DNA of 64,000 nt from CALCTE01 sp045585835 (GTDB lineage: Bacteria > Bacillota > Clostridia > Oscillospirales > CAG-272). The translations under genes were made by a program, and so were the position numbers. Numbering within the stretch: position 1 is the stretch's first letter; the number at the start of each line of letters is the position of its first letter. The DNA lies in NCBI GenBank assembly GCA_045585835.1, contig JAZMZG010000037.1, positions 1-64,000 of the forward strand. The letters are read 5' to 3'. This document shows, piece after piece, positions 54,582-63,881 of the stretch. Below the pieces are notes generated by a model. The model saw nothing but the letters and a program-made list of their open reading frames with translations, did no database searches and was not told where the DNA came from.

Positions 54582-56150
54582 TTATTCATATTTTTGTGTC
54601 TGCTTTTTATCTCTCATCTTCTTAATTTTTTTATCGCGTAATTTCATATAAAGAGAGGGTAAAACAGCCCTGCCGATATTTTTAGCATTAAGCCAGATCC
54701 ACTCTTTTGCATCACTCAAAAATACCATCGTGCGACGAGGCGTGAGAGGTCCGAGGAACCAAAAATCAAGCCATTTTTCATATCTTTCGCCTTTTTTGCC
54801 GCCCATAGCAAACGCTTTCTTATATTTTTTGATGTAATATAAGAAATAATTATGAACAAAAAGGACTTGATACGGCGGGAACTGTTTTTGTATCAAAAAT
54901 ACACGTTTAGAGCCGTCAATTACATCCGGCACTTCCCCTGCCTCTTTTGCAATATCGGCAAGTATAGTCATAGGATACGGCGTAAAGATATTCGGGATCG
55001 CTCTGTCCGATTTAAGACGTGCGTTGAGTTTGATGGTTTTAAGCGCTTTTGAAAGATTTTCGTAAGGGAGTCCTATGATGTTATATGCAAGACCCGTGAT
55101 ATGATATTTGTGGAACCAATTGAACGCATTTATCATCTGCTCGTCGGACATATAACGGTGCAAGTATTTTTTACGTATTTCCTCGTCACCGCTTTCAACA
55201 CCCACCTCGATAAGATAGCAGCCCGCATCAGCCATTCTGCGAACGGTATCCTCATCAAGAGCATCCAAACGAAGATTGCAAGTGAAGGGAAGCTTTATCT
55301 CATTTGTGTACATTTCGATGAATTCATCAAACCACTTGGGATACATATTGAAAATTGCGTCACGGAAGTTAACGTAACGTATATTGGGATACTTTTCGAG
55401 TATACGTTTAAGATAGGATATTGCCTTATCGGGAGAACGAAAACGGCAGTATTTAGCCTTATTGGGATAAATATTACGGAATTGAGAGTTGCCGCAATAA
55501 GTACAAGAGAAAAGGCAGCCTCTTGACATCATAACGAGAATCGTATCAACCTTCGTCGTTGAAAGATTTTTATAGTCAAAAAGTTCAAAATCGGGCAAGG
55601 GCAGTTCGTCCAAATCTTCAATAAGCGGACGCACTGCGTTTTTTTTCAGCGTTCCGTCGGGAAGCTTATACGCAAAGCCCTCAATATCAAGTATATCCTC
55701 ATCGTTTGCAAGCTTGTCGCAAAGCTCAAGAGTGGGATATTCGCCTTCACCGAGACATACGCCGTCGACACCGTCGACAGCAAGTACCTCGTCGGGCACC
55801 AAAAGCACGTGGTATCCGCCACAATGTACGAATTTACAACCTGCTTCTTTTGCCCATTTAACATATTTTTTAACATCTTCAAAAGCAGAGGAACGGCAAG
55901 TAAATCCAACGATATCCGCATCAAATTCAAGAAGCTTTTTCTTGAATTCCTTTTCGTTATGGGGATAAAGCAAATGGAAGAGCTTAACATCGTGTCCGCC
56001 TTGTTTCACAACAGCAGAAATAGACGCAAGACCCTCTTGATAATTACCGCCGCTATTACTTATAGCGGAGTCACCGGCATTATAGTCGGGATAAACCAAA
56101 AGCAGTTTTGTTTTGCCACCGTTTATTTTGATTCCGTATGGATTATTCAT
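54582..56150 (-). CDS. B12-binding domain radical SAM protein
   Basis: The 522-aa protein has an N-terminal cobalamin-binding-like domain (about 10-150; LLLVYPDYN, DIVGFTCRSS, HCGGYHV, GVCLGEGE), a radical SAM domain with the 4Fe-4S motif CLFSCTYC (near 215) and a C-terminal extension with a basic tail. The CGGxH and GEGE segments are typical of BchE-like class B radical SAM proteins. The canonical His-based DXHXXG B12 motif is not seen, so cobalamin use is uncertain. Substrate unknown. It has its own consensus promoter and is divergent from the 56.4-kb operon. Confidence 0.85.
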   Translation of the reverse strand: MNNPYGIKINGGKTKLLLVYPDYNAGDSAISNSGGNYQEGLASISAVVKQGGHDVKLFHLLYPHNEKEFKKKLLEFDADIVGFTCRSSAFEDVKKYVKWAKEAGCKFVHCGGYHVLLVPDEVLAVDGVDGVCLGEGEYPTLELCDKLANDEDILDIEGFAYKLPDGTLKKNAVRPLIEDLDELPLPDFELFDYKNLSTTKVDTILVMMSRGCLFSCTYCGNSQFRNIYPNKAKYCRFRSPDKAISYLKRILEKYPNIRYVNFRDAIFNMYPKWFDEFIEMYTNEIKLPFTCNLRLDALDEDTVRRMADAGCYLIEVGVESGDEEIRKKYLHRYMSDEQMINAFNWFHKYHITGLAYNIIGLPYENLSKALKTIKLNARLKSDRAIPNIFTPYPMTILADIAKEAGEVPDVIDGSKRVFLIQKQFPPYQVLFVHNYFLYYIKKYKKAFAMGGKKGERYEKWLDFWFLGPLTPRRTMVFLSDAKEWIWLNAKNIGRAVLPSLYMKLRDKKIKKMRDKKQTQKYE

Positions 56151-56186
56151 AATGCACTTCCTTGTAGATAATTTAGGTTAAAAATT

Positions 56187-56215
56187 ATTATAGCATCATT
56201 AATCTGAAATGTCAA
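56187..56215 (-). promoter_or_regulatory. radical SAM gene promoter
   Basis: Minus strand TTGACA (56210-56215), 17 bases, TATAAT (56187-56192): perfect consensus. Confidence 0.9.
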
Positions 56216-56316
56216 ATACAAATTGAAGGCAGATTGAAAAAGTTTTTTCGCTGTGAAAAAAAGAAGTTTTTTTCATATTATTTTTTTAAAAATCCATCTT
56301 ATTCCTTACAAATTAC

Positions 56317-56345
56317 TTGAAAGATTTTTTTATGCGTGATATAAT
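56317..56345 (+). promoter_or_regulatory. promoter of the 56.4-64 kb catabolic operon
   Basis: TTGAAA (56317-56322), 17 bases, TATAAT (56340-56345), with an A/T-rich upstream region. The leader of about 70 bases to ATG 56424 contains AAGGAG. No clear operator or riboswitch was recognised in 56151-56423. Confidence 0.85.
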
Positions 56346-56423
56346 TATTATGTATATTGATGCCGTTTTGGCAGACGTACAAGTTTATGAAAAAACAAAT
56401 TAAAATAAGAAGGAGACAAATCA

Positions 56424-57470
56424 ATGAAAGCAATTTCCATCACTGCTCCGGAAAAAATCGAAATTATCGATGTTCCTATCCCCGAGCTTGCCGACGATGA
56501 GCTTCTTATAAAAGTCGCTTATTCCGGTATATGCGGAACGGACATCGGTATTTACGGCGGAGGTTTAAGCTTTGTTAAAAGCGGTCTTATCAAGTATCCC
56601 GTAAGAATCGGTCACGAATTTTCGGGTGTAGTTGAAAAGGTTGGTAAAAACGTAACCAAGTTTAAGCCCGGCGACAGAGTAATAACCGATAACGGCGTAA
56701 GCTGCCGTCACTGCAAGGCTTGCCTTGAAGGCAGAAACATTGAATGCGAAAATATGCGCTCTTTGGGTACGGTCAACTGCTGGGAAGGCTCCTTTGCCGA
56801 ATACGTAAAAATGCCCGAGATACATACCTACCATCTTCCCGACTCAATAAGTCTTGAAGAAGCAGCTGTAATCGAGCCTGTAACAATTTCTCAGGTTTCG
56901 CTTATGAATGCCGAAGCTCTTGAGCCCGGCAAAACGGTTCTCGTAATCGGCACAGGTCCCATCGGTCTTGCTACCGCCAACCTCGCAATAAGCTATGGTG
57001 CAAAGAAGGTTTACATAGCCGGCAGAAAAGAAAACAAGCTTGAGATTGCCAGAGCTTATGGCGCTGAAACGATAAACGTAACCGAAACAAATCTTATTGA
57101 GTATATCGCAAAAGTCGGTAAGGTTGACGCCTGCATTGAAACGTCGGGCGCTATCGGTTGTATTGAAGAAGCTTGCAGATGCACCAAGAAGCACGGAACG
57201 GTTGCTCTTGCCGGATTCTACGAAAGACCTCTTGACGGCTTCCCCATTGACGACTTCGTATTAAGCGAAGTAAAGCTCGTAGGCGTTGAAGGTAAGTGGA
57301 TCGCTCAGGATATTATGAACCTCATCGTTGAAGGAAAGCTTGATTTGAAGCCCCTTATAACCCATCGCTTCAGCTTTGAAGAAGCGCCTCAAGTAATTGC
57401 GGAAGGCAACACTTCAAAATATAAAGAAAAAATCAGAATGTTGGTACACGTAAATCCCGATCTTGTTTAA
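56424..57470 (+). CDS. zinc-dependent MDR alcohol/polyol dehydrogenase
   Basis: The 348-aa protein has the catalytic zinc ligands Cys in SGICGTD and His-Glu in IGHEFSG, the structural zinc cysteines CRHCKACLEGRNIEC (about 93-107) and a Rossmann NAD site VIGTGPIGLATANLAI (near 175). This is the medium-chain family of sorbitol, threonine and L-arabinitol dehydrogenases; no exact substrate can be read. As first gene of an operon with lactonase-like and epimerase-like genes, it may oxidise a sugar or sugar acid. AAGGAGA precedes the ATG. Confidence 0.9.
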   Translation: MKAISITAPEKIEIIDVPIPELADDELLIKVAYSGICGTDIGIYGGGLSFVKSGLIKYPVRIGHEFSGVVEKVGKNVTKFKPGDRVITDNGVSCRHCKACLEGRNIECENMRSLGTVNCWEGSFAEYVKMPEIHTYHLPDSISLEEAAVIEPVTISQVSLMNAEALEPGKTVLVIGTGPIGLATANLAISYGAKKVYIAGRKENKLEIARAYGAETINVTETNLIEYIAKVGKVDACIETSGAIGCIEEACRCTKKHGTVALAGFYERPLDGFPIDDFVLSEVKLVGVEGKWIAQDIMNLIVEGKLDLKPLITHRFSFEEAPQVIAEGNTSKYKEKIRMLVHVNPDLV

Positions 57471-57493
57471 ACTAACGAAAGGATAACAGGAAA

Positions 57494-58264
57494 ATGGACG
57501 AAAAATACATACCCGATAAATCTTACGAAATAAAAAAGGGCGAGGTAGGAGTAATTTGGCTCGGTCAGGCAGGCTTTATGTTTATTGACAAAAACGGTCA
57601 CAAGATAATGCTTGACCCCTATGCTTCCGATTCTTGCGAAAGACTTTGCGGATTCAGACGTCTCTCTCCCTTCCCCTTCAAAGAAGACGAGCTTTGCTGC
57701 GATACGCTTCTTCTTTCCCATCAGCACGAAGATCACTACGATATGGATTACGTGCCCGCACTTTCAAAAAAGTGCAAGATGAATATTTTTGCATCTCCCT
57801 CTGCTGCCGCATTGTGTAAACGTGACGGTATCGATATGACGACCGTTACCGAAATTGCAAGAGGACAGCGCTTCGAGGTCGGTGATATAAAGATGCAAGG
57901 TGTATTTTCCGATCACGGTGAAATGGCTCCCGATGCACTCGGCTTCATTATCGACATCGACGGATACGTAATTTATATCACGGGCGACACGGGATACAAT
58001 ATCGAAAAGATAAAAGAAGCGGTAAAAGTAAAGCCTGACCTTCTCATCGCACCCATCAACGGAGCATACGGCAACCTTAACGAAGAGGAGGCTGCAAAGC
58101 TCACCGTTGAGCTTGAGGCGGAGAACATAATCCCTTGTCACTATTGGACATTTATGCAACACGGCGGCAACCCCCAAAAATTTGCTGATATTGCTGAAGA
58201 TATGGGTATTGCCGACAGAGTCAAGTTCATGCGTCCCGGCAATATAGCCGTATTTTCAAAATAA
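57494..58264 (+). CDS. UlaG-like MBL-fold hydrolase
   Basis: The 256-aa metallo-beta-lactamase-fold protein has SHQHEDHYDMD (HxHxDH), a distal His in FSDHGEM, the metal-bridging Asp in GDTGYN and the closing His in PCHYWTF. The closest named family is UlaG, L-ascorbate-6-phosphate lactonase, which opens a sugar lactone ring. No ula transport genes are present, so a different lactone is likely. It lies 23 bp after the dehydrogenase, fitting oxidation followed by ring opening. Cytoplasmic. Confidence 0.87.
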   Translation: MDEKYIPDKSYEIKKGEVGVIWLGQAGFMFIDKNGHKIMLDPYASDSCERLCGFRRLSPFPFKEDELCCDTLLLSHQHEDHYDMDYVPALSKKCKMNIFASPSAAALCKRDGIDMTTVTEIARGQRFEVGDIKMQGVFSDHGEMAPDALGFIIDIDGYVIYITGDTGYNIEKIKEAVKVKPDLLIAPINGAYGNLNEEEAAKLTVELEAENIIPCHYWTFMQHGGNPQKFADIAEDMGIADRVKFMRPGNIAVFSK

Positions 58265-58280
58265 TCAAGGAGGTATTGTA

Positions 58281-59375
58281 ATGGCAAACATTTACGGTAA
58301 GGAAATGAAAAAGGCCGACATTCTCCGTTTTGCAGGAAATATCGACCAAATTGCAGGCATCCGTCATGAGGAGATACTTGACGACAGAGCAAGAGGTATT
58401 AAGGTTTACAATGTTGACAACAGCGTTCTTCAATATACTCTTACGGAATCCAAGGCGCTTGATGTTTACGATTTCAAGTATAAGGGCATGGGACTTTGCT
58501 TTAAGTCTAAAGCAGGACTTGTAATGCCCGGCGCTTTAGATGCTAACGGTTGGAACTTCCACCGCGCTCAATGCTCCGGCGGTCTTATCTATTCTTGCGG
58601 ATTTTCAAACGTAGGACTTTTCGGCGAAAACCCCAAGTGGCACGATTATGATATTTTCCACGGACGTATTCGTACTATTCCCGCAACCAATCTCCGTGCC
58701 GACTCCTATTGGGAGGGTGACGACTACATTCTTTCCGTTGCGGGCGAAATGAGAGAATGCGCTCTCTTTAAAGAAAATCTCGCAATAAGACGCGAGATTA
58801 AAACAAAGCTCGGCTCAAAAAGCTTCACTTTTAACACAGAGGTTGAAAATGAAGCTTTTGATGAAGCACCTTTAATGCATATGCTTCACATCAACTCCGG
58901 CTTCCCCGTAGTTGATAAGGATTCAAGATTTATCTGCAAAGTAAATAAAACGCATTCTATGAATCCCGTTGCTGAGGCAAATGTTGAAAACTTTAAAGTT
59001 ATGAGTGCACCCATCGACAATCATCCCGAGGAAGTTTTTGTTCACGAGCCTTACTGCAACGAAGACGGAATCTGCGCATCGGCTATTGTAAACGATAAAA
59101 CAAAGCTCGGTATTATGATTAAATTCAAGGTTGACCAGTTCCCCTATCTTCTTGAATGGAAGAGCATGGGCTCAGGCGACTACGTACTTGGTATGCAACC
59201 CACAAACTGCTTTGCATCGGGTACCGAATACGAGCTTAAGAAAAACGGCAAGCTTCCTATGATAAAGCCCGGTGAAAAGAAGTGCTTTGACCTCGAAGTA
59301 ACCGTACTTGACGGTGAAAAGGATATCGCCGAAGCAGAAGCTTTTATTAATTCGCTTTCCATTGTTAAAAATTAA
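58281..59375 (+). CDS. DUF4432 aldose 1-epimerase-like protein
   Basis: The 364-aa protein is a galactose-mutarotase-like beta-sandwich of the DUF4432 family: ILDDRARGIKVYNVDN, a conserved CSGGLIYSCGFSNVG, HGRIRTIPATN and a late EWKSMGSGDYVLGMQPTN. Family members occur with sugar catabolism genes and bind carbohydrate; their reactions are mostly untested. CAAGGAGG precedes the ATG at 58281. Its place in the operon supports a sugar or sugar-acid substrate for the whole unit. Confidence 0.85.
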   Translation: MANIYGKEMKKADILRFAGNIDQIAGIRHEEILDDRARGIKVYNVDNSVLQYTLTESKALDVYDFKYKGMGLCFKSKAGLVMPGALDANGWNFHRAQCSGGLIYSCGFSNVGLFGENPKWHDYDIFHGRIRTIPATNLRADSYWEGDDYILSVAGEMRECALFKENLAIRREIKTKLGSKSFTFNTEVENEAFDEAPLMHMLHINSGFPVVDKDSRFICKVNKTHSMNPVAEANVENFKVMSAPIDNHPEEVFVHEPYCNEDGICASAIVNDKTKLGIMIKFKVDQFPYLLEWKSMGSGDYVLGMQPTNCFASGTEYELKKNGKLPMIKPGEKKCFDLEVTVLDGEKDIAEAEAFINSLSIVKN

Positions 59376-59402
59376 AATATAAATACACGAAAGGAAATCA
59401 CC

Positions 59403-60791
59403 ATGGAAACAAAGGAATACATCGCATCATTAGTTGAAAAATCCAGAATCGCTCAAAAAGAGCTCGAAGCTAACTTCGACCAAGCTAAAGTTGACGAAGT
59501 CTGCAGAATCTTGGCTAAAGTCGTTTACGATAATGCTGAAATGTTTGCAAAAATGGCTCGTGACGAAAGCAGAATGGGCGTTTATGAAGACAAGGTTGCA
59601 AAGTGCAAAGGCAAGTCCAGCATTATTTGGCACAGCCTCAAAGGTAAGAAGTCTGTAGGCGTTATCGAAGAGGACGAAGAAAGCGGTCTTACTCTCGTTG
59701 CTCGTCCTATCGGTGTAGTTGCTGCTATCGCACCTTGCACTAACCCCATCGTTACTCCCATGTGCAACTGCATGTTCGCAATCAAGAGCCGCAACACAAT
59801 AATCATCTCCCCCCATCCCCGTACAAGAAACTGCACGAAGGTTCTTCTCGATATGTGGCTCGACGCTCTCAAGGGACTCAACCTCCCCGAGAACACCATT
59901 CAGATCGTTGAAGACGCATCCATCGAAGCTTCCTCCGAGCTTATGAAGGCTTGCGACATCGTTATCGCAACAGGTGGTATGGGCATGGTTAAATCCGCAT
60001 ACTCCTCCGGCAAGCCCGCTCTCGGCGTAGGTGCAGGTAACGTACAGTGCATCGTTGACCGCGACGTTGATATCGCTGAAGTTGTTCCCAAGATCATCGC
60101 AGGACGTAAGTTTGACAACGGTATCATTTGCTCCGGCGAGCAGACCATCTTTGCTCCCGCTGAAAACTACGATGCTATTATTGCTGAAGCAAAGAAGAAC
60201 GGTGCATTCTACGTAGAAGACAAAGCTACTGTTGCTAAGTTCCGCGATGCTATATTCCCTCTCGACGAAAAGTCAGGCAAGAACGTAATGAACAAGGACC
60301 TCGTAGGTCAGAGCGTTCAGGACGTTGCAAAGGCTGCGGGCGTTGAAGTTCCCGAAGGAACGACTGTTATCCTTCTCAAAGCAGATACATACGGCAAGGC
60401 TGATATGCTTTCCAAGGAGAAGATGTGCCCCGTAATCGCTACATACTCTTACGACAAGTTTGAAGATGCAGTTGCTATGGCTACGGCTAACCTTGAATTT
60501 GAAGGCAAGGGTCACTCTGTATCTATCCACTCCAACAACGACGAGCACATCAAGTATGCAGGTTGCGTACTTCCCGTAAGCCGTGTTCTTATCAACCAGA
60601 TCTGCTCTACCATGAACGGCGGTGCTTTTGCTAACAGCCTCACACCTACCACGACTCTCGGTTGCGGTTCTTGGGGTAATAACAGCATTTCCGAGAACCT
60701 TTCTTACAAGCACCTTATGAACGTTACACGTATCGCAAAGGTAAAGAAGGGCTTTGTAGCAGCTCCCACGGCAGAAGAAATTTGGGGCTAA
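59403..60791 (+). CDS. CoA-acylating aldehyde dehydrogenase
   Basis: The 462-aa protein is of the acylating (CoA-dependent) aldehyde dehydrogenase family, as in succinate-semialdehyde dehydrogenase SucD of Clostridium kluyveri and the N-terminal half of AdhE. Motifs: ARPIGVVAAIAPCTNPIVTPMCN, GVGAGNVQCIVD and the catalytic Cys in NGIICSGEQ. It oxidises an aldehyde to acyl-CoA with NAD(P). There is no N-terminal microcompartment targeting extension, and no shell genes are nearby. Codon use is rich in C-ending codons, suggesting high expression. The aldehyde is unknown. Confidence 0.9.
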   Translation: METKEYIASLVEKSRIAQKELEANFDQAKVDEVCRILAKVVYDNAEMFAKMARDESRMGVYEDKVAKCKGKSSIIWHSLKGKKSVGVIEEDEESGLTLVARPIGVVAAIAPCTNPIVTPMCNCMFAIKSRNTIIISPHPRTRNCTKVLLDMWLDALKGLNLPENTIQIVEDASIEASSELMKACDIVIATGGMGMVKSAYSSGKPALGVGAGNVQCIVDRDVDIAEVVPKIIAGRKFDNGIICSGEQTIFAPAENYDAIIAEAKKNGAFYVEDKATVAKFRDAIFPLDEKSGKNVMNKDLVGQSVQDVAKAAGVEVPEGTTVILLKADTYGKADMLSKEKMCPVIATYSYDKFEDAVAMATANLEFEGKGHSVSIHSNNDEHIKYAGCVLPVSRVLINQICSTMNGGAFANSLTPTTTLGCGSWGNNSISENLSYKHLMNVTRIAKVKKGFVAAPTAEEIWG

Positions 60792-60823
60792 TTTTAAGAC
60801 AACTAAAATAAAGGAGATTTGTT

Positions 60824-61993
60824 ATGGATTTAATGGAATATAAATCCGTCGAACTCTTCTGTCAGTACGGCGTTCCCGCTCACCGCGGGGTCGTCGTTGA
60901 CAGCGTTGAAGAAATTGACGCTGTTAAAGATCTTATTGAGTATCCTTCCGTAGTTAAGGCTCAAGTGCAGATCGGCGGCAGAGGTAAAGCAGGCGGTATC
61001 AAATTCGCAAACAACTTGGAAGAAGCAAAAGCTGCTGCTTCCGCTATCTTGGGTATGGATATTAAAGGTCATACCGTAAAGAAGATTATGTTCACCAAGA
61101 AGGCAGACGTAGACAAAGAGCTCTACATCTCCATAATGATGGACAGAGCAACAAAAAGCCCCATTATCATCTTCTCCGCAAAAGGAGGTATGGATATCGA
61201 GGCTGTTGCTAAAGAAACACCCGAAGATATCATCAAGATCACAGTTAATCCCTTAATCGGTATTCAGCCCTTTATGGCTAAATATCTTCTCAGCAAGGCA
61301 GGACTTGACCTTTCACTCGCAGGCGGCCTTTACAAGGTTCTTACCGCTATGTACACAATGTTCGACAAGCACGACTGTATGCTCGTTGAAATCAACCCCC
61401 TCTCCGTTAATCCCCAGGGCGAATTCCTCGCTATCGACGGTAAGGTAAGCGTTGACGACAACTCAATTGATATCGCCGTACAGCGCCACCCCGACATCAT
61501 CGAATTCAGAGAGAGCATCAGCTCCGCAACCGAAGAACCTCTCGTTAAGGAAGCAAGAGCATTTAAGTTCCTCTACGTTCCCTGCGATGAAACGGGCGAC
61601 ACCGCAGTTATGAGTAACGGTTCAGGTATGATAATGACCACTATGGACAGACTTGCCGCAAAGGGTATCAAGACTTGCGTAGGCTTTGACCTCGGCGGCG
61701 GCGCTACTTCCGACAGAATTGCGGAAGCTGTTCGTATCGTTACAACTAACCCCAAAGTAAAGAATGTATTTATCAACATCTTCGGCGGAATAACCCGTTG
61801 CGACGAAGTTGCGGGCGGTATTGCAAATATCCTTCCCAAGCTTCACAACGACAAATTTATCGTTATCCGTATGGAAGGTACAAATAAAGACATCGGTCTT
61901 GGCATCATCGAAAGTCTCGGCGACAACGTAAAGGCTGTTGACGGTATCGACTCCGGAGTTGATACACTCGTTCAAAGGAGGGATTCAAAATGA
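60824..61993 (+). CDS. sucC: ADP-forming acyl-CoA ligase, beta subunit (SucC-like)
   Basis: The 389-aa protein has an ATP-grasp domain (about 1-240; VVKAQVQIGGRGKAGG, LVEINPLSV) and the CoA-ligase domain (about 245-389; NGSGMIMTTMD, LGGGATSDRIAEA, INIFGGITRCDEVA). In succinyl-CoA synthetase this subunit binds nucleotide and the acid. NGSGM replaces the usual NGAGL. It overlaps the alpha subunit by four bases. It conserves ATP from acyl-CoA or, in reverse, activates an acid. The SucC name is by homology. Confidence 0.9.
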   Translation: MDLMEYKSVELFCQYGVPAHRGVVVDSVEEIDAVKDLIEYPSVVKAQVQIGGRGKAGGIKFANNLEEAKAAASAILGMDIKGHTVKKIMFTKKADVDKELYISIMMDRATKSPIIIFSAKGGMDIEAVAKETPEDIIKITVNPLIGIQPFMAKYLLSKAGLDLSLAGGLYKVLTAMYTMFDKHDCMLVEINPLSVNPQGEFLAIDGKVSVDDNSIDIAVQRHPDIIEFRESISSATEEPLVKEARAFKFLYVPCDETGDTAVMSNGSGMIMTTMDRLAAKGIKTCVGFDLGGGATSDRIAEAVRIVTTNPKVKNVFINIFGGITRCDEVAGGIANILPKLHNDKFIVIRMEGTNKDIGLGIIESLGDNVKAVDGIDSGVDTLVQRRDSK

Positions 61994-62892
61994 GTATTCT
62001 CATCGACCAAAATACAAAGCTTATAGTTCAGGGTATTACGGGCCGTGAAGGAACCTTCCACACCGAACAGATGCTTATCTACGGAACAAACGTAGTAGGC
62101 GGTGTAACTCCCGGTAAGGGCGGACAGGTCGTTCACTATGATAACATCAACGGCAAAGCTGTAGACGTTCCCGTATTTAACACAGTTAAAGAGGCTATTG
62201 CCGCTACGGGCGCAAATACGACCATCGTATTCGTTCCCGCAAAGTACAGCTACGACAGTATCATCGAAGCTATCGACGCAAAGGTTCCCCTCATTCTCAC
62301 AATCGCTGAACATATCCCCGTTCACGATATGATGAAGGTTTACCACCTTGCAAGAGCCGCTGGCGTAAGAGTTATCGGCCCCAACTCCTTCGGCGTTATC
62401 TCTCCCGGTAAGTCCAAAGCAGGCTTTATGGCTCACAAGATCTTCCTTCCCGGAAACGTCGGCATTATGTCAAGAAGCGCTACGAACTGCTACGAGACTG
62501 TATTTATGATGTCTAACAAGGGTATCGGTCAGTCTACCTGTATCGGTAACGGCGGTGATATGATCCCCGGTTCTACATTCGTTGATCTTCTTCCCTTGTT
62601 TGAAGCAGATCCCGAAACAAAGGTTGTCGTTATGATCGGTGAGATCGGCGGCGTTGAAGAAGAGCTTGCCGCTGAATACATCAAAAACCACATGACAAAG
62701 CCCGTAGTTGCTCTTATCGCAGGTAAAAACGCCCCCAAGGGACGCAGTATGGGACACGCAGGTGCTATCGTATCCGCAGACGGTACGGGAAGTGCGGAAA
62801 GCAAGGAGAAATCTCTTCGTGCCGCAGGTGTACACATTGCCGAAAGCACAGTACACATCGTTGATATCTTAAACGAATTACTTAACAAATAA
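61990..62892 (+). CDS. sucD: ADP-forming acyl-CoA ligase, alpha subunit (SucD-like), altered loops
   Basis: The 300-aa protein has a CoA-binding domain (about 1-125) and a ligase domain with the phospho-His in MGHAGAI (near 251). Other landmarks are GITGREGTFH, IGPNSFGVISPG and SRSATNCYE followed by GQSTCIGNGGDMIPG. Typical SucD has IGPN(T/C)PGVITPG and SRSGTLTYE; here Pro becomes Phe and GTLT becomes ATNC, positions near the phosphate and substrate. The fold and catalytic His are intact, so it is a working ligase, but the acid may not be succinate. No other TCA-cycle genes are adjacent. Confidence 0.88.
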   Translation: MSILIDQNTKLIVQGITGREGTFHTEQMLIYGTNVVGGVTPGKGGQVVHYDNINGKAVDVPVFNTVKEAIAATGANTTIVFVPAKYSYDSIIEAIDAKVPLILTIAEHIPVHDMMKVYHLARAAGVRVIGPNSFGVISPGKSKAGFMAHKIFLPGNVGIMSRSATNCYETVFMMSNKGIGQSTCIGNGGDMIPGSTFVDLLPLFEADPETKVVVMIGEIGGVEEELAAEYIKNHMTKPVVALIAGKNAPKGRSMGHAGAIVSADGTGSAESKEKSLRAAGVHIAESTVHIVDILNELLNK

Positions 62893-62906
62893 GGAGCTGT
62901 TTCATT

Positions 62907-63875
62907 ATGAATAAAAAACAGATGCTCGGAATATACGAGATGATGAACCGCATCCGTTGTTTCGAAGAAAAGGCATATTCACTTTTTGAATCCAATAAGC
63001 TTCGCGGTTCCGTTCACCTTTGCACAGGTGAGGAAGCAATTCCCGCAACGGTTTGCTCGTACCTTACGGACGAGGACTACATCACAAGTACGCACAGAGG
63101 ACACGGCGACTGTCTTGCTAAAGGCGCCGAATCCGGTGCCGCTCTTGCCGAGCTTATGGGTAAGGCAACGGGCTATTGCAAGGGCCGCGGCGGCTCTATG
63201 CATATCGCAGATCTTTCCAAGGGTAACCTCGGCGCAAACGCTATCGTAGGCGGCGGTATCCCCCACGCAGTAGGTGCTGCACTTGCTCTTCAGATGCAGG
63301 GCAAGAAGGATAACGTAGCAGTTTCTTTCTTCGGAGACAGTGCTTCCAACGAAGGTGTAACCCACGAGGCTATGAACCTTGCGGCAGTTTGGAAGGTTCC
63401 TTGCATTTTCGTTATTGCGAATAACGGATTCGGTATTTCCGTTCCCTATGCACAGTCAACATCCGTAAAGAAGCTCAGCGAAAGAGGCGCGGCTTACGGT
63501 ATTCCCTCTGTTACTGTTGACGGTAACGACGTTATGGCAGTTGCAGAAGCTTTCGAAGATGCTCTCAAGAGAGCAAGAAGCGGCGAGGGTCCCACTCTTA
63601 TTGAGTGCCTTACATACCGTTACAGAGGTCACTGGACGGGCGACCCCGAGCCTTACCGTTCCAAGAAGGAAACAAAGGTTTGGAAAGAAGAAAATGATCC
63701 TATCATTCGCTTCAGAAAGTATCTCCTTGACAACAAAAAAGCGACCGCAAAAGAGCTTGACGCTATTGAAGCGGCTATGATCGAAGAGCTTAATCAGGCT
63801 GAAAAGTTTGCTCTTGAAAGTCCCGAGCCCGATCCCGCTGCAGTCATGGATGACGTATTCTATGAGGAGGTTTAA
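62907..63875 (+). CDS. 2-oxoacid dehydrogenase E1 component, alpha subunit
   Basis: The 322-aa protein is a TPP-dependent E1-alpha (PdhA/AcoA/BkdA family): STHRGHGDCLAKG, GKATGYCKGRGGSMH, the TPP motif FFGDSASNEGVTHEAMN...IANNGFGISVP and the phosphorylation-loop equivalent YRYRGHWTGDPEPYR. It decarboxylates a 2-oxoacid, with the beta subunit, passing the acyl group to E2. Pyruvate, acetoin or a branched or sugar-derived 2-oxoacid are possible. It is 14 bp after the ligase alpha subunit. Clostridia usually use ferredoxin oxidoreductases for pyruvate, so an E1 here hints at a special substrate. Confidence 0.9.
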   Translation: MNKKQMLGIYEMMNRIRCFEEKAYSLFESNKLRGSVHLCTGEEAIPATVCSYLTDEDYITSTHRGHGDCLAKGAESGAALAELMGKATGYCKGRGGSMHIADLSKGNLGANAIVGGGIPHAVGAALALQMQGKKDNVAVSFFGDSASNEGVTHEAMNLAAVWKVPCIFVIANNGFGISVPYAQSTSVKKLSERGAAYGIPSVTVDGNDVMAVAEAFEDALKRARSGEGPTLIECLTYRYRGHWTGDPEPYRSKKETKVWKEENDPIIRFRKYLLDNKKATAKELDAIEAAMIEELNQAEKFALESPEPDPAAVMDDVFYEEV

Positions 63876-63881
63876 TTGAAG

